Source: Rhodamnia argentea (lineage: Eukaryota; Streptophyta; Magnoliopsida; Myrtales; Myrtaceae). From it: DNA of 64,000 bases. Shown here piece after piece: positions 36,827 through 49,309 of this stretch (its first letter is position 1; the number at the start of each line of letters is the position of its first letter). Position numbers and translations under genes: made by a program. The notes beneath the pieces were generated by a model. That model saw nothing but the letters and a program-made list of their open reading frames with translations, was not told the origin of the DNA and made no database searches. Location of the stretch: positions 5,952,001-6,016,000 of the forward strand of contig NC_063154.1 in the NCBI RefSeq assembly GCF_020921035.1, written 5' to 3'.

Positions 36827-37889
36827 GGCTCCGTTTGTTTCACGAAAATTATTTTTTCGGAAAACATTTTCTCCAATTTCCGGTGTTTGGGGGGCGGAAA
36901 ATGAACGGGCAACAGAAAATATTTTCCAGTCAACAAAAAAAACCTTCTAAAACTAAGACAAATGATTTCCTCATTTTGAGAAGAGAAAAATATTTTCCAC
37001 ACTTTTCATTCCTCCTATCTTTCAACTATTTTTTATTTTTAATTATTTTTTTCTTTCTTTTCATTATTTATTTATTTTTCAAAATTCGAAAATTTTATTT
37101 TTTATTTTTCGGATAAATTTTATTTTTTAATTACTTTCTTTATTTTTTTTTTTTTCGTCTTTTTTTTTTAGTATTCCTTCTTCTCCCTTGGCTGGTCGTA
37201 GGGCATGGCCGCAACCGGTGGCTCCGACCTCAAGCAAGGAAAGCTATAGCGAGAAATAGAGGCGTGACGTTCGTCCCGAACTCCTCGTACTCTACATGGA
37301 GCTCGGCGGCGGACTCGCCGCGCGGGACGATGTCGGCCTTCCTAGTCTTGAGGCTCACCGGCCCGACGTAGTTGACGTCGACCGGTGGGTCGGCGAGGCA
37401 TTCGAAGGCCGATTCCGAGTCGCCGCGAAGGGTGGCCTCTAGGAGTCGCTGCGAGACCTCCGCGACGCGATCGACGGGGACCACCCGCTTCCCGATGAAC
37501 GCTGGCGGCATCGCGGGTCGGGGCGGCACCAAAGCTCCTAGCACGGTCGCCTCATGCTTCCTCTACAACATAAGTGGTACGTTCTGTGTTCGCTCCGAAA
37601 TCAAAATCCCTATTGCTCGGTGCGAGGGATTATATTATGCGCAGCGTTTCTCTCCTTCGGGTTTCTCTCTCTATCTCTAAAAGAGAGAGACTTCAAAAGA
37701 AGTGAGCGTTAGAGTCTATTTTGAAGAAAAAAATAAAACGAATTTTCCTTACCAAACGGTAGAAAATATTTTTCGGAATTTTTTCAAGTTTTTGCCAAAC
37801 ATTGGAAAAGAAAGTCATTTTCCAGGAAAATGACTTTCCCGGAAAATATTTTCCGGAAAAGTCATATTTTTCACGAAACAAACGAAGCA
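36827..37889. mobile_element. Long PIF/Tourist-like TIR element carrying a captured gene piece
   Basis: The left end GGCTCCGTTTGTTTCACGAA and the right end (reverse complement TGCTTCGTTTGTTTCGTGAA) are good inverted repeats, with further internal mirror sequence built from GGAAAATATTTTCC phrases on both arms. TTA precedes the left end; TCG follows the right, so the duplication has decayed or the edge is off by a few bases. The interior (about 37190-37690) is GC-rich, unlike the arms, and includes an ankyrin-protein-like 5' gene fragment. About 1.06 kb, with no transposase. Confidence 0.65.
37230..37544 (-). pseudogene. Captured 5' fragment of an ankyrin-repeat-like gene
   Basis: An open stretch of about 100 codons including VDRVAEVSQRLLEATLRGDS, then DPPVDVNYVGPVSLKTRK and FGTNVTPLFLAI. 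This matches my recollection of the N-terminal part of a large plant ankyrin-repeat protein, where the text continues into ankyrin repeats after LFLA. Here coding similarity ends at about 37240, where the AT-rich arm of the TIR element begins, so only the start of the gene is present. GC content and codon use differ sharply from the flanking arms. The ankyrin identification is from memory and moderate. Confidence 0.5.
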
Positions 37890-38029
37890 TCGGATGTTTG
37901 GCAAAATTCTGCTTTTTTAAGTAGTGAAAATTGTATCACTTGCTTCGTTTACATCATCAACAATGCTTCCAAATCAGGGCCATATGTGGATTATGCTACA
38001 TAAGACAACCTAAGCAGTCTAGCAGCAAC

Positions 38030-38272
38030 TAGGGTGAGCATCAAGTTTTAGGAACCGGGTTGAACCGGTTTTTGAACCTTTAAATTGCAAGAAAAGTTTG
38101 GCCATCCAGATCAGTCTCTGATGTGAAAAAGTGGTCAGCACTTGATTTAGATCGGTTTCAGTTTAAAAGAGACAAAGTGGACAATTCCCGGTTCCAGTTT
38201 TCGGAATCAGGGATCACAGGATCGGTTTCAGGTTATACCTTGGGAACCAAAACACCTGGGAATTCACCCCTA
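38030..38272. mobile_element. hAT MITE related to the 55876-62807 element
   Basis: The left end TAGGGTGAGCATCAAG and the right end (reverse complement TAGGGGTGAATTCCC) are inverted. Subterminal GGAACCGGG, GAACCGG and GGTTCCAG units follow. The left end resembles the right end of the larger hAT (TAGGGGTGAGCAAATC). Flanking octamers (GCAGCAAC, GCAAGCAG) do not match well, so either the duplication has decayed or the copy is rearranged. 243 bp, non-coding. Confidence 0.6.
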
Positions 38273-38280
38273 GCAAGCAG

Positions 38281-39077
38281 GCAGCAGCTCATTTTGCTGT
38301 CTGATGAAACACTAATAGCGATGTCTCGACTTGTTAGTCTCATGTGTTCCTCGGCTCATGTTGGCACCAGAGAAAGGAGAGCAGATTTGGACCGTTTCTG
38401 TTTATATCGTATCAGTAATTTAGATTCACTTCCTAGTTCCTAGAGCCACGGAGCTTCGCCGATGGATTTAGTTTAGTGAATCTGAATCCTGCACTGAACG
38501 GTTCTGTGCACAGTCCTAAGGAATATGAAGCAAAACCAGTTCAATAAAGTCAGCATCAGGAATGTCGTGGCCTGAGACGGTACAGAAGCAAACAGAATCA
38601 TGAAATTTCCTCAAGTTTGTCGGGTTAGAATCATGTCTTCATTGCAGGCAGCTTACTGTATGTAGCTAAAAGAATGCTTAGGCACTTGGAACTTCAACCC
38701 CCTGCTAGGATGAGGACATAGATTTGGATGAGCAGAAAAAGAATGTCTTCATTCTAGTGTCGGAAACATGCAGCATCGAGTATGGAAAAAGACAGACAAT
38801 CAAACTTCTTCCTCACAAAACTTACGGCAATCAGCCGATCTTTCGTTTTACTGATCGAACAAACTCGCCTATACTAATCTCTTTGCTATACAAATCTCTA
38901 CATTTAACAAGGACCGAAAAACCAAGAACAAAGAGCGCAAAAGAACAAACGAACTAGCCATAGCCAATTCTAGTGTAACTATTTCGGATCCCCGAAATGG
39001 CTCATCTCATGCTCATCTAGCATTTCCAGCAAATTTGGCCCTGGTCCATCTTCCATTTGAAGAAAGACTAGGATGAA
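38281..39077. other. CLE 3' flank, no other gene recognised
   Basis: The region right of about 38900 is the likely 3' untranslated part of the CLE transcript. Nothing else recognised. Confidence 0.4.
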
Positions 39078-39359
39078 CTAGGACCTGTTGTGGATAGGAT
39101 CCGAGCCTCCTCGAACTTGTCTTTTGCTCGACTGGTTAGGATCGAAGCTTGCAGCTTTGCTTGCAGATGTCTTGCCGGTCATCAGCTCCGTGCTGGCGTC
39201 CTTCAGCAGGCGTCGACTCAATGATGCTGCATGACGATCTTCTCCGGCCGTTCTTGCGAGAAGTTCTGAGCTGGTAAAGCCCGAGACTTGACTCGGGCTA
39301 ACCGCCAACGAACCGACAAGGATCACAAAGACGAATGTTCTCTGTACCAGAACATTCAT
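39078..39359 (-). CDS. CLE signalling peptide precursor, CLE45-like
   Basis: A 93-residue intronless prepropeptide. The N terminus MNVLVQRTFVFVILVGSLAV is a secretion signal (hydrophobic about 8-21). A variable middle follows, and the CLE dodecapeptide RQVRGGSDPIHN sits at about 80-91, two residues from the end. CLE peptides are secreted and perceived by leucine-rich-repeat receptor kinases. The motif keeps R1, V3, G6, D8, P9, H11 and N12 but has R at position 4 and S at 7, where most CLEs have the prolines that become hydroxyproline. The same pattern occurs in Arabidopsis CLE45, which acts through BAM3 in phloem development. The open frame extends upstream, but the ATG at 39359 is chosen because it gives the signal peptide and lies downstream of a TATA-like GATAAATAGCC (39497-39507). 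Confidence 0.88.
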   Translation of the reverse strand: MNVLVQRTFVFVILVGSLAVSPSQVSGFTSSELLARTAGEDRHAASLSRRLLKDASTELMTGKTSASKAASFDPNQSSKRQVRGGSDPIHNRS

Positions 39360-39509
39360 TGTTTCGAGAACTAGAAAAGCCAAGAAGGGAAGAAAGAGAA
39401 GATGCTTCTTGTCTCGGAGGAAAAATGAGGGGGATTTCTTGAGACTGCTTGTCCTGCCTCTGCTCTTATTGTTCCATTCCTGTAGAGGCAATGCAGGCTA
39501 TTTATCAGT

Positions 39510-42349
39510 CTTAGTTGGATCTGTCTGTGGAGGGAATTTTGAGGCATTCAACAAGGAGGGCCCCAGAAACAATTGTTTGTGGGGGATTGTTAGATTCACC
39601 TCAAAATGAACATCATGAGACTTGTCATCTATCCATATTAAGGCTGTCTTATGGAAGAATCTGACAAAGGATGAATCGGAAAAAAGGGGAAGTGGAACGG
39701 TGTCCTCGAGAAGCCAGGTATCTTTTTTCAAACCTGTAGTTCCCAAACATATCTGTCATTCTGTCTGCTTTTTCCTGCTGGTCTAACTTTGAAAATGGCC
39801 AATCACTTCTAACTTCTCTTTATGGTCTATGGTCTTTAGGAAATTGCCAATTCAGCAAGCAATGCTTGCATGTGCTCTCACCCGGGGAACAGATCCAATT
39901 TCCTAGACTTTCCATCTTCTTCCCTGTGCTATATAGAAACTACTCCACTGCTACATCAACACGAGAATGTTGCGTGAAATGCACCATGGCTGGTTCTAAT
40001 GCTTGCACATTATGGTTTTTCACACCCTCAGGATACTAAAACTCTGTGAAGAATAAAGTACGGTTGGAGAAAAGGAATGCATCAAGTCTGTTCTTGAGAG
40101 GGCGGGATTCCGGCAACTGATTGTTCCTTTGTTACTAAGTAAAGGCGGGTTTGCATTTTTTATTTATTAAGCACATGGAAGAGTAGTGACTAGGCAGAAG
40201 GCAAGTTAACATGGGCCATCCAAGAACCAGAGGACTGGTACATGAGCAAGCAGATCTGTATATGAAGAATCAAATGGAAGGAGAGGAGAAAAGGGAACAA
40301 ATGGAACAGCGCATTAAAGAAAACAAAGACTCCCTTTATGCCATTCCGGATTTAATTCTCACTTTAGAATTCCAAGCTCTCCTCTCTAGGAACCAAGATA
40401 GGTTACTAGATAAAGAAATGAATCGGGTCCTGGTTTCTTGTGCTGAATGTGTTTCTTTATGCTTTTCCTTTTGTTCTGCCCTCTCTGTTCCCCATGATAT
40501 TCTGATTCAATGTTGCTTTTTCAGATGAGAAAGCGGGCCAATTCCAACTCTCTTTATCGCCTGCGATTGTTTCTTGTGCTGTTTTCCTTTTTCGTGCCGT
40601 TATGTTATGCGCACATCACATGCCTAGGAACATTCTGCAGAACATATTCGTCAAGCTTTGGTTGGCAGATGGTGGCTTGAGATCGAGGTGAAAGGTAACA
40701 TGAGTCATGGTCGGAACATGCCTGACTCGGCTTGAACAGGACGCCGATGTGCCGATTCTTGTTCTGTTTTTCGCCAACCCAGTAAAAGGGTGTGCAATAC
40801 GCCTGATTCTTCCCTCTGCTCTATGCATACCAGCAAATGAGCATAAGTAACATTTGAGAATCACCTCGTGTCCATCTATAAAATGAAAGTTCCGGAACCG
40901 GGGTCGGTGCAGTCACGGTGAAAGAGTAACGTGATCAGACAAGCTGATTTCACCAAGGTTTAGGTAAGAACTCATGTCCCTGGTTAAAATCATGTCACCT
41001 GATCTCAAATCAAGCAAGCACGCGAATTTGCGAACTCGAGACCAATTACGATCTCAAGCTCAAGCTGTGCCAAATCAAGACGCAAAATAACTGCTAACTC
41101 CCACCTTTCGCTTTTGCTTTGGTACGGCTATGTACCATGTATATGTTGCTTATTAAAATCCAGTAACCTATCAGAAGAATCTCAGGAGGGTCCATGCTGT
41201 CTTTGGAATTTCACCAACTCCGATGAACGTAAGGAGGGAAAACAAATAAAGCGAAAAACTGCGATACTGGGACTTTGTAGATTCTCAAGGTTGGTCTTAA
41301 AGCTCTGGCTTTCCTCCTCTTTTTCTTGAAAAAGAAGAACGATCAAACTAAAGACCATTTCGCCTAATAAGCCCCCACATTGACGGCCGCACCGGTTGCT
41401 CGTATGACCGAACCGCCGCTGATAAGGACAGGTTCTTCTTTCTCGTCATGTTTTATCCTATTCCTATCCTACTCTGTATTCAGACATCCTAATACATCCT
41501 ACATTTAAGTGCTGCAATTGGACAGCTGATCAGAACTGCACAAAGAAGAAAACGCTCCGGAGCTCGTATCTGTTGCTATCTCCAGGTTGCGAGGTTGTCA
41601 TTCTTGACGCAAAATGTTCGATCTTAAGCTATGACATGTGGTCTGCACAACTTAATTAACAAAGGAAAGTTGGACGATGAAAGAGGAGAGCAGTATTACC
41701 TCGTTAGCATTGCCACCTCAATCTGCAGGTCAAGCAACATTGATTCACTAATCTCTTGAATTAAATATTCTTTTGGTACTTGTGATGCCATCATGGGTAT
41801 GTACACTAAACTAATCTCCAAGAGGGTGGAACTGGAATCCAATCATTTTGATCAAGCTCTGTCGGGGGCCTTCCTGCCTCTTAATTTGAGAATGTGGCGA
41901 ACCCCCATTTCAAGGGGAATAAGTTCCTCCAGAGGCCTAAAGCTCAAAGGGACATAGATATATTCCCACCCAAGAAAAGCTATAGTTAAAAAGGGAATGC
42001 TCTAGCGAAAGTTTTTAACAGTAAGATGCTTCCTAACTCTAATTCAACATTGCCGCGTATACATGAATCTCCATGAAAGTGCAGTAGGCAAGTAGAAGTA
42101 GTAATTTTTCCTTTCATTTCCATTCATCGTCTCGCACTCCAGAAACCAACCTGTACTGAATTCTACAGACAGTATCCTTATTTAGGTAACTGCAAAATTT
42201 TTAACAGAGAATATCACCGCTGCGGAACATCAACATAACAAGCCCAAGGATTTCTTTTTATTTTTCAACCTTTTCTCCCTTTCCCAATGAAACAGCAAAT
42301 GAATTAACATCAAACGAGTATGCCTCCCAAATAGAGGAGAGAACTGCAT
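39510..42349. other. Intergenic between CLE and APY6, nothing recognised
   Basis: About 2.8 kb. Open frames such as 40211-40528 (+) have no recognisable domain. The left end is the CLE promoter. The part from about 42350 to 42771 is the likely APY6 3' untranslated region. Confidence 0.4.
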
Positions 42350-42771
42350 TCAGGGTATAATTTTAAAGCTCAAGCCAAGTGTACATTTTGTGATACATTG
42401 ATAGATATGGCGGCCCAAGTTGCCAGAAAATTCTACTACTTCACAACAAAGCACTAATCCAAGGGTGATGTTTGGTGGTGTGACTGTGACCAGGATGAGC
42501 TTTCTAAATATTTCCCTATGCACCCAAAGTAAAAGGAAAGAAAGAATGGTATAGGACATGAAGGATGCTCGACCTCCTAAAGATGTCATTGCACAATCCC
42601 TGCAAGGATCCTACTATATACAATCTGAGAGCCCCGTTCAGCCCCCAGAGAGTCACTTCAGGCTGAAAAATGTGGAAGCAAGACACCGACAAATTGTGGT
42701 GCTGCACAGTCACGGCTCATTTCTTCCGATTGAATGGATGCAGAAGATGGTTAGTTCCTCTAAGGAAACAA

Positions 42772-45700
42772 TCAACACCTGTTCAACCGAGTCACTATAT
42801 ACCGTCCCTTCTCTAGATCATAAATTGTCTTTACTTGAGGCTTCCTCCACTTTGATAAGGTCCATGAGATAACCATGGATATTATCAGAATAGCAACTAA
42901 TGAGAGTAGGATGGGCGAATCATGAATAAGAATGGTGAAGGGCCAGTTGGGCTTCTCTGCTTCTGCAGCAGCTGTGGTCTGCAAGATGAAAGCTCCGAGG
43001 GCCCAATCCAGAGGGACACTCCCTACCTGATTAGCAAATGCTATCCTGTTTAAGAACACACATTCGATCACCAACAAAGGAAGATAATAATTATTCTAAT
43101 CGTAGTGTTGGAGCAAGCAGACATAAAAGGGCGGAAAAATGCAATATCTCATCTTTTTTAAGAGAGTAATTAACCAATGCCAGTGGAATGTTACTTAGTG
43201 AAGGCATTGAATGAGTTACCGATCATCATTCAAAGCAATTCCAAGACTATCATGAAGGAAGGCTACAATATAAGCTGAAGAGAAGCAGTAGCGGAGCAAG
43301 TCTTCCTCATTGAGCGAATGATGTCTCTTCTTCAAGATTGACCAATCCTCTCCACAAAAATGTTCCCCAGCCAACATCAAATCAGAAAGGACTGCTTTTT
43401 GTGTCAATCCAAAGAACTAAACAAGCAAAATAGGACAGAGAAATGAAGAAAGTTAACAGCACATAAAATCAGGGTACCCCAACCTTTAGTTCAAACTAAT
43501 TAATGAAACAGGGGATATGCTGCTGACAGATGGTATTACATCCTGTTAGGCAGACCATTTACTAGAGCACAGTCCAACTGTCTATGTAGGTAAGTTCGTA
43601 CTATGCAAGGAAAAACTTGTACCTTTGATGTGTAGAAAAAATTCTCTGTAGCAAGAAATCTCCCCTGAAGCTTGGGCGTGAAAGTTGATCCTATGTAGCA
43701 TTGCTGATAAGAACACGTACCTGGATCACAGGAAAAAGAGAGGATGAGGATCACAACTAATAAGCAAGAGACAAATATTTCCAGAATATAGAGTCAAAAA
43801 TTAGTCTGTGAGAATTGACAACCTTTTTCCTGCTGTAATAGTTTAAAGGCAGCAGATCTGCACTCTGAGAAGTTGCCCTTAGAATCAAAAGTGGACAAGA
43901 ATCTCTCTTTATCATCCACTGAACCTGGTGAGAGCTTCAATGGCTCGGGATGAGAGTACCCTTTTGGAGTGCAAGGATCAACTAACATCCCCTTCTGTAG
44001 AGACTCGTCAGCTGCACAACATATAGATTGCTAAGGCAGTGTAGAAACACATGAATATATCCTGCTCCACAATCTCGTATAGCTAATAAAAACCTACATC
44101 TGAAGATTGAAGCGACTTGCGAAATTGAATAAAATTAATAACATGTTCATATTGAAAACAAGAAAAATAATGTGCCAATTCCATTCCTTTGGACATACTC
44201 AATTTCCATTTATCTCTTTCTATTTGTTTGATTCCCCTCAGCAAGCAAGGTTGATAGGCAAAAGTTTCAAAACATATAGATGCCAAAGGACATGCAAGAA
44301 TGTGGACGATGGTTTCATACAAACCAGTGCACATGTACATATATACCAACAGATGCTTATGTTCAGTATGTAATAGGCACATATGATGCATGGGTTAATG
44401 GATCTACGGGTATATAGACAAAAACAAACTCCATTGGCATCTGGATGAAAATCACAAGATATGGTAAGCAGCTTGTTCAAATTCAAACCAAGCTGCTATA
44501 TAAACTTGAGCATCATACATAATAGGCTGAAAGTAAATGTACAAATACTCACCCAAATTCTTTTCTTCAGAAAGAAGTAGTTCTTTCAATGACTCAAATG
44601 CAACAATCTGCAAAACATAAATTTAAGAGGTTCAAAGCATCTTAGGAGGGTAAAAGGCTCAGAAAACTCACGAACAGGGTGTAGAGAAAAAAACTATGAA
44701 AAATCTTACTGCACTCATGGAAGCTGACAGGAGACACCACATTTACCCACTCTATGCACCACTAATGGAGCAATGCATAAACCCAAATGTTTACAAGTGG
44801 GACTTCTTGAGAATGAACTCATACTTCTTTATAATTAGCCAGCTTCCTAGTTTTCATCTATTATTTCGTATTGTTGCGTCAAATCGGGGAACAAGATAAA
44901 GCATAAATTGTCTGAATGAGGTAAGAATTGTCAGTATGTTCATCAAGATGTATAAGCTAGCATTAGATCTTAATAGAACCAGCATTATTTAACTCATTAT
45001 TGACCCTCATCATTAACACTCGAATGACTATTCTACCAAAAGAAGGCTCATCTGGTTTACAAATTGAGATGACACAACCAAGTTGCACAAGTAGGATCTT
45101 AGAAGATAAAGATATCAATTTGCATTGGTCACAGCTTCAAATTGACCACCCTCATTATAGCTAATAACTTGGTTTGAAAAAAAGGTCAGTTTTTCTACTT
45201 GCATCATATGGAAACAATCACTAAGCTACACATCTCACTGTAATTATTTTCCGATGAATTATTTACCACAAAAATATCAAGGACAAAAGAAAGAGATAAA
45301 AACATAAACCAATTAACAAAGCAACAAGATAAGTGATGAAGCAGGGATGTTCAAATCACTACTCGTAAATCAAACAAAGCACACGGATTCATCAAATCGA
45401 CCTTAGAAAAGGCTATTAATACGACATCAAGAAGGGTAAGCAAACAAATGTGTTCACTCCAAATTAGCAATAGGGAATGAAACAAAAGAAGACACAATAC
45501 CTGGCCAAATTGAAGAAAGCTGTGGCTGTAGAGGTTGTATGTGATGTTTCCAAATTTCACAGTTCGTGAAAATTCAGGAGGTAATGGCTCACTTGAAGAA
45601 AAGGTCACCTGAAAAAGAAAGAAGAATGTAACACTAAATCAATGTCCTACTTTTCATGCTTGGGCATAGGTAATGAATTCCTTGGTAGCTCTAGGCAAGT

Positions 45701-47052
45701 TTCGACCTTCAATTACCAGGCAACAAAATCAGTATATAGAGTAAAAATTCAAATTATATTACGAGTTATAATCCATGGGGTTCTCCGTGCTAATGGGCCA
45801 AATCTTCAACGAAAATGACACATTGCAGTTAGCACCATAAAATGATGTCACAGCACCAATATAATAGCAATTCAAACTAAAATTGCTTAGGAACAACTTA
45901 GAAAGTAAACACCATACATAGCAGTAAACAAAAGCTGTTTTAAGCTTAAAAAAATTGCAAGACTATAGACATTCTATCTTACGGCGTTGATGAATTTAAC
46001 TTGAAATGCGCACCATGAGTACCAAAAACATAAAAAGATATCAGTATAAGGAGATAAAACTGCACCTGAGCAGAAGCCCCTCCAAGTTCAATAATACCAG
46101 TAGTGTGCTGTGGATCACCCCCAAGAGCACCAAGTGCATAATTAGCAACCACCCAAGCATACACCCCTTCATCAGAACCTGATGCAACCCAAAAATGAGC
46201 TTCTAAATTGCAAAAAAAAGCACCCAAAAAAATGAAAAAAAAAATTCAGAACTCCCCAGGATGAACTAATCGAAACCCATCATTTTCAAATAGCTATCAA
46301 ACTCACACCACTATCTAATGCATTCAGTAAATAACCACAACTGGCATTATACTAAACTGTCAAAAACTATACCAAGTGATAGTGGCCAGACCTGTAATAA
46401 CCGAAGCCCACTCGTCCTGGAACTGGAATCCAGACACGCCAAGAACCTTCCGGCACGAGTCGAGGATCCGATCCTGGACTCGCCGTTCGAGCATCCGCAG
46501 CCCAGCCGTCGCCATTAGCCGAACTTCGGTCTCTCCCCAGAGTTCTCTCGGTACCTTCCGCTTCGCAAACTCCACCAGCTCGGCCAGTGAGGCGCCCGCC
46601 TCGTCCGGATCCTCCGCGTACGCCGACAAGCCCGGATTAACCCGCAACGATGCCAGCCCGTTTCGCCCGAAATCAAACGCCGCATTGTTCCCAATCCCGA
46701 TTCCGTAGCTGAAGACGTGTATCCGCGTACCCGTGCTGCCTCCGTCGATCACGATCGCGTACTTCCTCCTCGCGAAGATCGAGAAACCGCTAGGGAGGAG
46801 GAATGCGTAGCAGAGGACGAGAGCGAGCGCGAGCAGGACCGAAGAGAGCAGGCAGAGGTTCGATTTGGGAGCTTGCTTAGGGTTTCGAGAGAAGAGGTTG
46901 GTGGATCGGGAGTTGGGGCGGAGCTGGAGCTTGATCGGATCCATGCTGCGGCCGTCACCGTTGGTCTTGGTACTGTAGCGTTGGTCGTCAGCGGCAGCAG
47001 CGGCGGCGGATTTCTTGTTGCTCCCGGCTTTGCGGGCATTCGATCGTCGCAT
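42772..47052 (-). CDS. APY6: Apyrase (GDA1/CD39 nucleoside phosphatase), APY6-like
   Basis: Eight exons, right to left: 47052-46392, 46178-46066, 45608-45501, 44607-44553, 44011-43823, 43720-43623, 43416-43220 and 43045-42772. All are GT-AG with continuous phase, giving 564 residues, close to Arabidopsis APY6. Apyrases hydrolyse NTPs and NDPs to NMPs; APY6/7 act in the endomembrane system and pollen exine formation. Apyrase regions are visible: ACR1 VIDGGSTGTRIHVF (101-114), ACR2 VRLMATAGLRML (177-188), ACR3 with VYAWVVANYALG, ACR4 IELGGASAQV and ACR5 PLDWALGAF. The domain is bracketed by membrane segments at about 66-86 and near the C terminus (LLSLVAILIISMVISW), followed by KTIYDLEKGRYIVTRL. 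The two-anchor layout is typical of the APY6 clade. A donor GTTGTC at 43822 is weak but phase requires it. Catalytic residues look intact. Confidence 0.95.
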
Positions 47053-47430
47053 GAAATGGTTGGAGAGAGAGGGAGGGATCGAATCATGCGAGGTCCGAGA
47101 CGCCGGTCATCGAAGGTCCCGTCGGCTTCGTCGTCTTCGTCCCCGTGTCTCCCTCTGACTCTCGTCTCCTCCGCGTCGCGACGCAAACGACAATGAATTG
47201 TCATTTCTTACTCTCTGCCTTTCTTTTGTTTTTCCCTCCCGACATTGACTGACTTCCACCTTCGACCTGAAACGGCGTCGGGATTAAGATGGAGCGTGGG
47301 CTCGAAGTTCGGTGTTGTTGGGCCTCGACTGGTACTTTGGGCCACCCAATTAAGCCCATCGGTGGGCATGCTGTGGGCCTTCCAATAGCTTCGCTTCGGT
47401 CGAGTCGATTTGTCTCTGGTACCGGCAATG
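47053..47430 (-). promoter_or_regulatory. APY6 leader and promoter with GGCCCA/TGGGCC motifs
   Basis: A GC-rich leader directly upstream of the ATG, then at 47318-47382 a cluster of TGGGCC, GGGCCA, AGCCCA and GTGGGCC motifs of the site II type. No clear TATA box. Role inferred from motif similarity. Confidence 0.45.
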
Positions 47431-47484
47431 GCAGAATGGTAAATTTCCTGAAACTATGCATGTATATTTTTATATTTGAATTTT

Positions 47485-47881
47485 GGGTTAATATCGTCAA
47501 AAAATTCAAATCGGTATATCTATGCCACATTTATCCCAAACTGATTTTGATGCTATAAGAACTCTAGAACTGGTACCCCCGTAACACAATTATCCAAATT
47601 AATTTTTATGTCACAATACAAATTGATACACTTGTGTCATATTTGCTCTAAATAGAATTTCAAATTTGTCATAATTCGAGGTGAATGTGGTACATGCATA
47701 CCAATTTTGTGGTAAATGTGGTGCGAGTGTACCGGTTCGATATTTTTTTTGCGACAAACAATATTTATCTAAGATAAATATGGCATTAATGTACTGGTCA
47801 CGAGTTTCTATGACGAAAAAATTATTTTGGGGAAAATATATCACGAACGTATCAATTTGGGGTTTTGAGTGATATTAGCCC
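47485..47881. mobile_element. Mutator-like MITE with perfect 9-bp target duplication
   Basis: The ends GGGTTAATATCGTCAAAAAA and (reverse complement) GGGCTAATATCACTCAAAAC are inverted. TTGAATTTT occurs immediately outside both ends (47476-47484 and 47882-47890). A 9-bp duplication is the Mutator signature. It is 397 bp, AT-rich and non-coding, and sits about 430 bp upstream of the APY6 start. Confidence 0.85.
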
Positions 47882-47890
47882 TTGAATTTT

Positions 47891-48409
47891 TTTTGTAGTA
47901 TGCGCAACCCAGGGCAAGTTGGTTTAAAACAGACCATCTTAAATGGATGCAACGATCACATACGGATCCAAAACCACTAGATTCTGTCTCACCACGTCCA
48001 TAGAGCATGCAACACGTATCAAGGTCAGCTCATTTGAATTGATTCTGATTCTGTTTGACTACGATTATGATTCTCTGATTTTGTTCCTCAGAAAAAAAAA
48101 ATGAGAAATCTTTTTGGTAACGTAAATGATTGTGATTCTCTAATTCTGTTTTTGAGAATAGATTTGGAGCAGATACAATGATAGAAATTTTTTTTGATTC
48201 TTTGTTCAGAATCACTGTTAAGAAACGTGATCAACAAGTGAAAATGCACATGAAAGACTCTCGCTTTGTTTCCTCTGACTTAAAAAAAGAACAAAATCTC
48301 AAGGAAGAACGCTCGTCCATTGCTCCACCAGCCAGCTCCACCACCTTTATATGCCGCCACTGCTAGAAAAAAAGGAAAGGAAATAAAAAATATAATTAAA
48401 ATAAAAATA
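47891..48409. other. Intergenic, nothing recognised
   Basis: Repeated phrases GATTCTGATTCTG / GATTCTCTAATTCTG suggest a decayed repeat whose borders I cannot place. Confidence 0.35.
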
Positions 48410-48680
48410 CGTTTTCAATAAAAATAGAAAAATTAAAAAAATTTCACTAGATTTGTATTGCATGAAGTTTTTTTAAGAAAATATCATTTTTTTAACAAAT
48501 TATAAGAAAAAGTATATTTCATGATTTGGTTAAATATAAAAGTGTTTAAGTAATATGGATCGGGTTGAGTATGGGTTAGGTCAGGTATGTACTTCATGAA
48601 AATGGATCAAAACAGATTAAATGAGTCAATATAGGTCGGACCATATTCGACTCGACTCGATCTACCTGTTTGAAACCTTT
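48410..48680. mobile_element. Decayed fragment related to the 50212 element
   Basis: The stretch AATATGGATCGGGTTGAGTA and its neighbours mirror (reverse orientation) the segment around 50321-50400 of the 50212 element, including the downstream poly-AT part (TTTCATGATTTGG versus ATATCATGAAATATT). Ends and target duplication are not visible. Confidence 0.45.
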
Positions 48681-49309
48681 ACTCGCCGTTCAATTCTATG
48701 ATTTTGTGTTTCCGGCTTTTATAATATATATTTTTTAAATACTCTGCAACGGTTATGTTTATCGTAGCAAGCAATTTAAGTGCAAATATCGTGGAGTAGT
48801 ACCGTTAAGCTTATCTTCAATCCGTCTCTACATGACACTATCATGTAGCAGTGTGGGAGTTATTCAAACTTCTTTCCTAAGCTAATTTAAGCGCAAATTT
48901 ATGGCAAAATTTTAAGTGCAAATTTCTTGCATGTGTCTTCATGCTCCACGAAATAAATAAAATAATTATTGATTATGCATGATCCATATTCATTTTATTA
49001 GTGATGCTATGTAGGTTGACTTTATAGTGACAATATGTAATTATTTGACTTAAATGAAAAAAATTGAGAAGAGAAATTATTCCCGCGAACACAAATATTG
49101 TGCAATCACCAAATGCATTATGATTCTCTAAAACTTGTCCAAGAAACAGAATTAGAAAAAATTGATTTTGAACAGAATTGATGTTTTGGATCAAAATCGT
49201 TGCCAAACGCACCCTAAGAATGTGGCGCATGATATGAAAATCCATCAAACGAAGTCTAAGTGCGGGATGTATCGACAAACTCAGGCTCTCAAATCAAATT
49301 AAATTTAAT

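Noticed and set aside
40211..40528. 105-codon plus-strand frame with a charged N-terminal half
   Set aside because: No family resemblance and no splice or promoter support; the C-terminal half looks like random intergenic translation.
46717..47204. Long open frames antisense or frame-shifted to APY6 exon 1
   Set aside because: They overlap the GC-rich first exon of a well-supported gene, have no family features, and arise from high GC with few stop codons.
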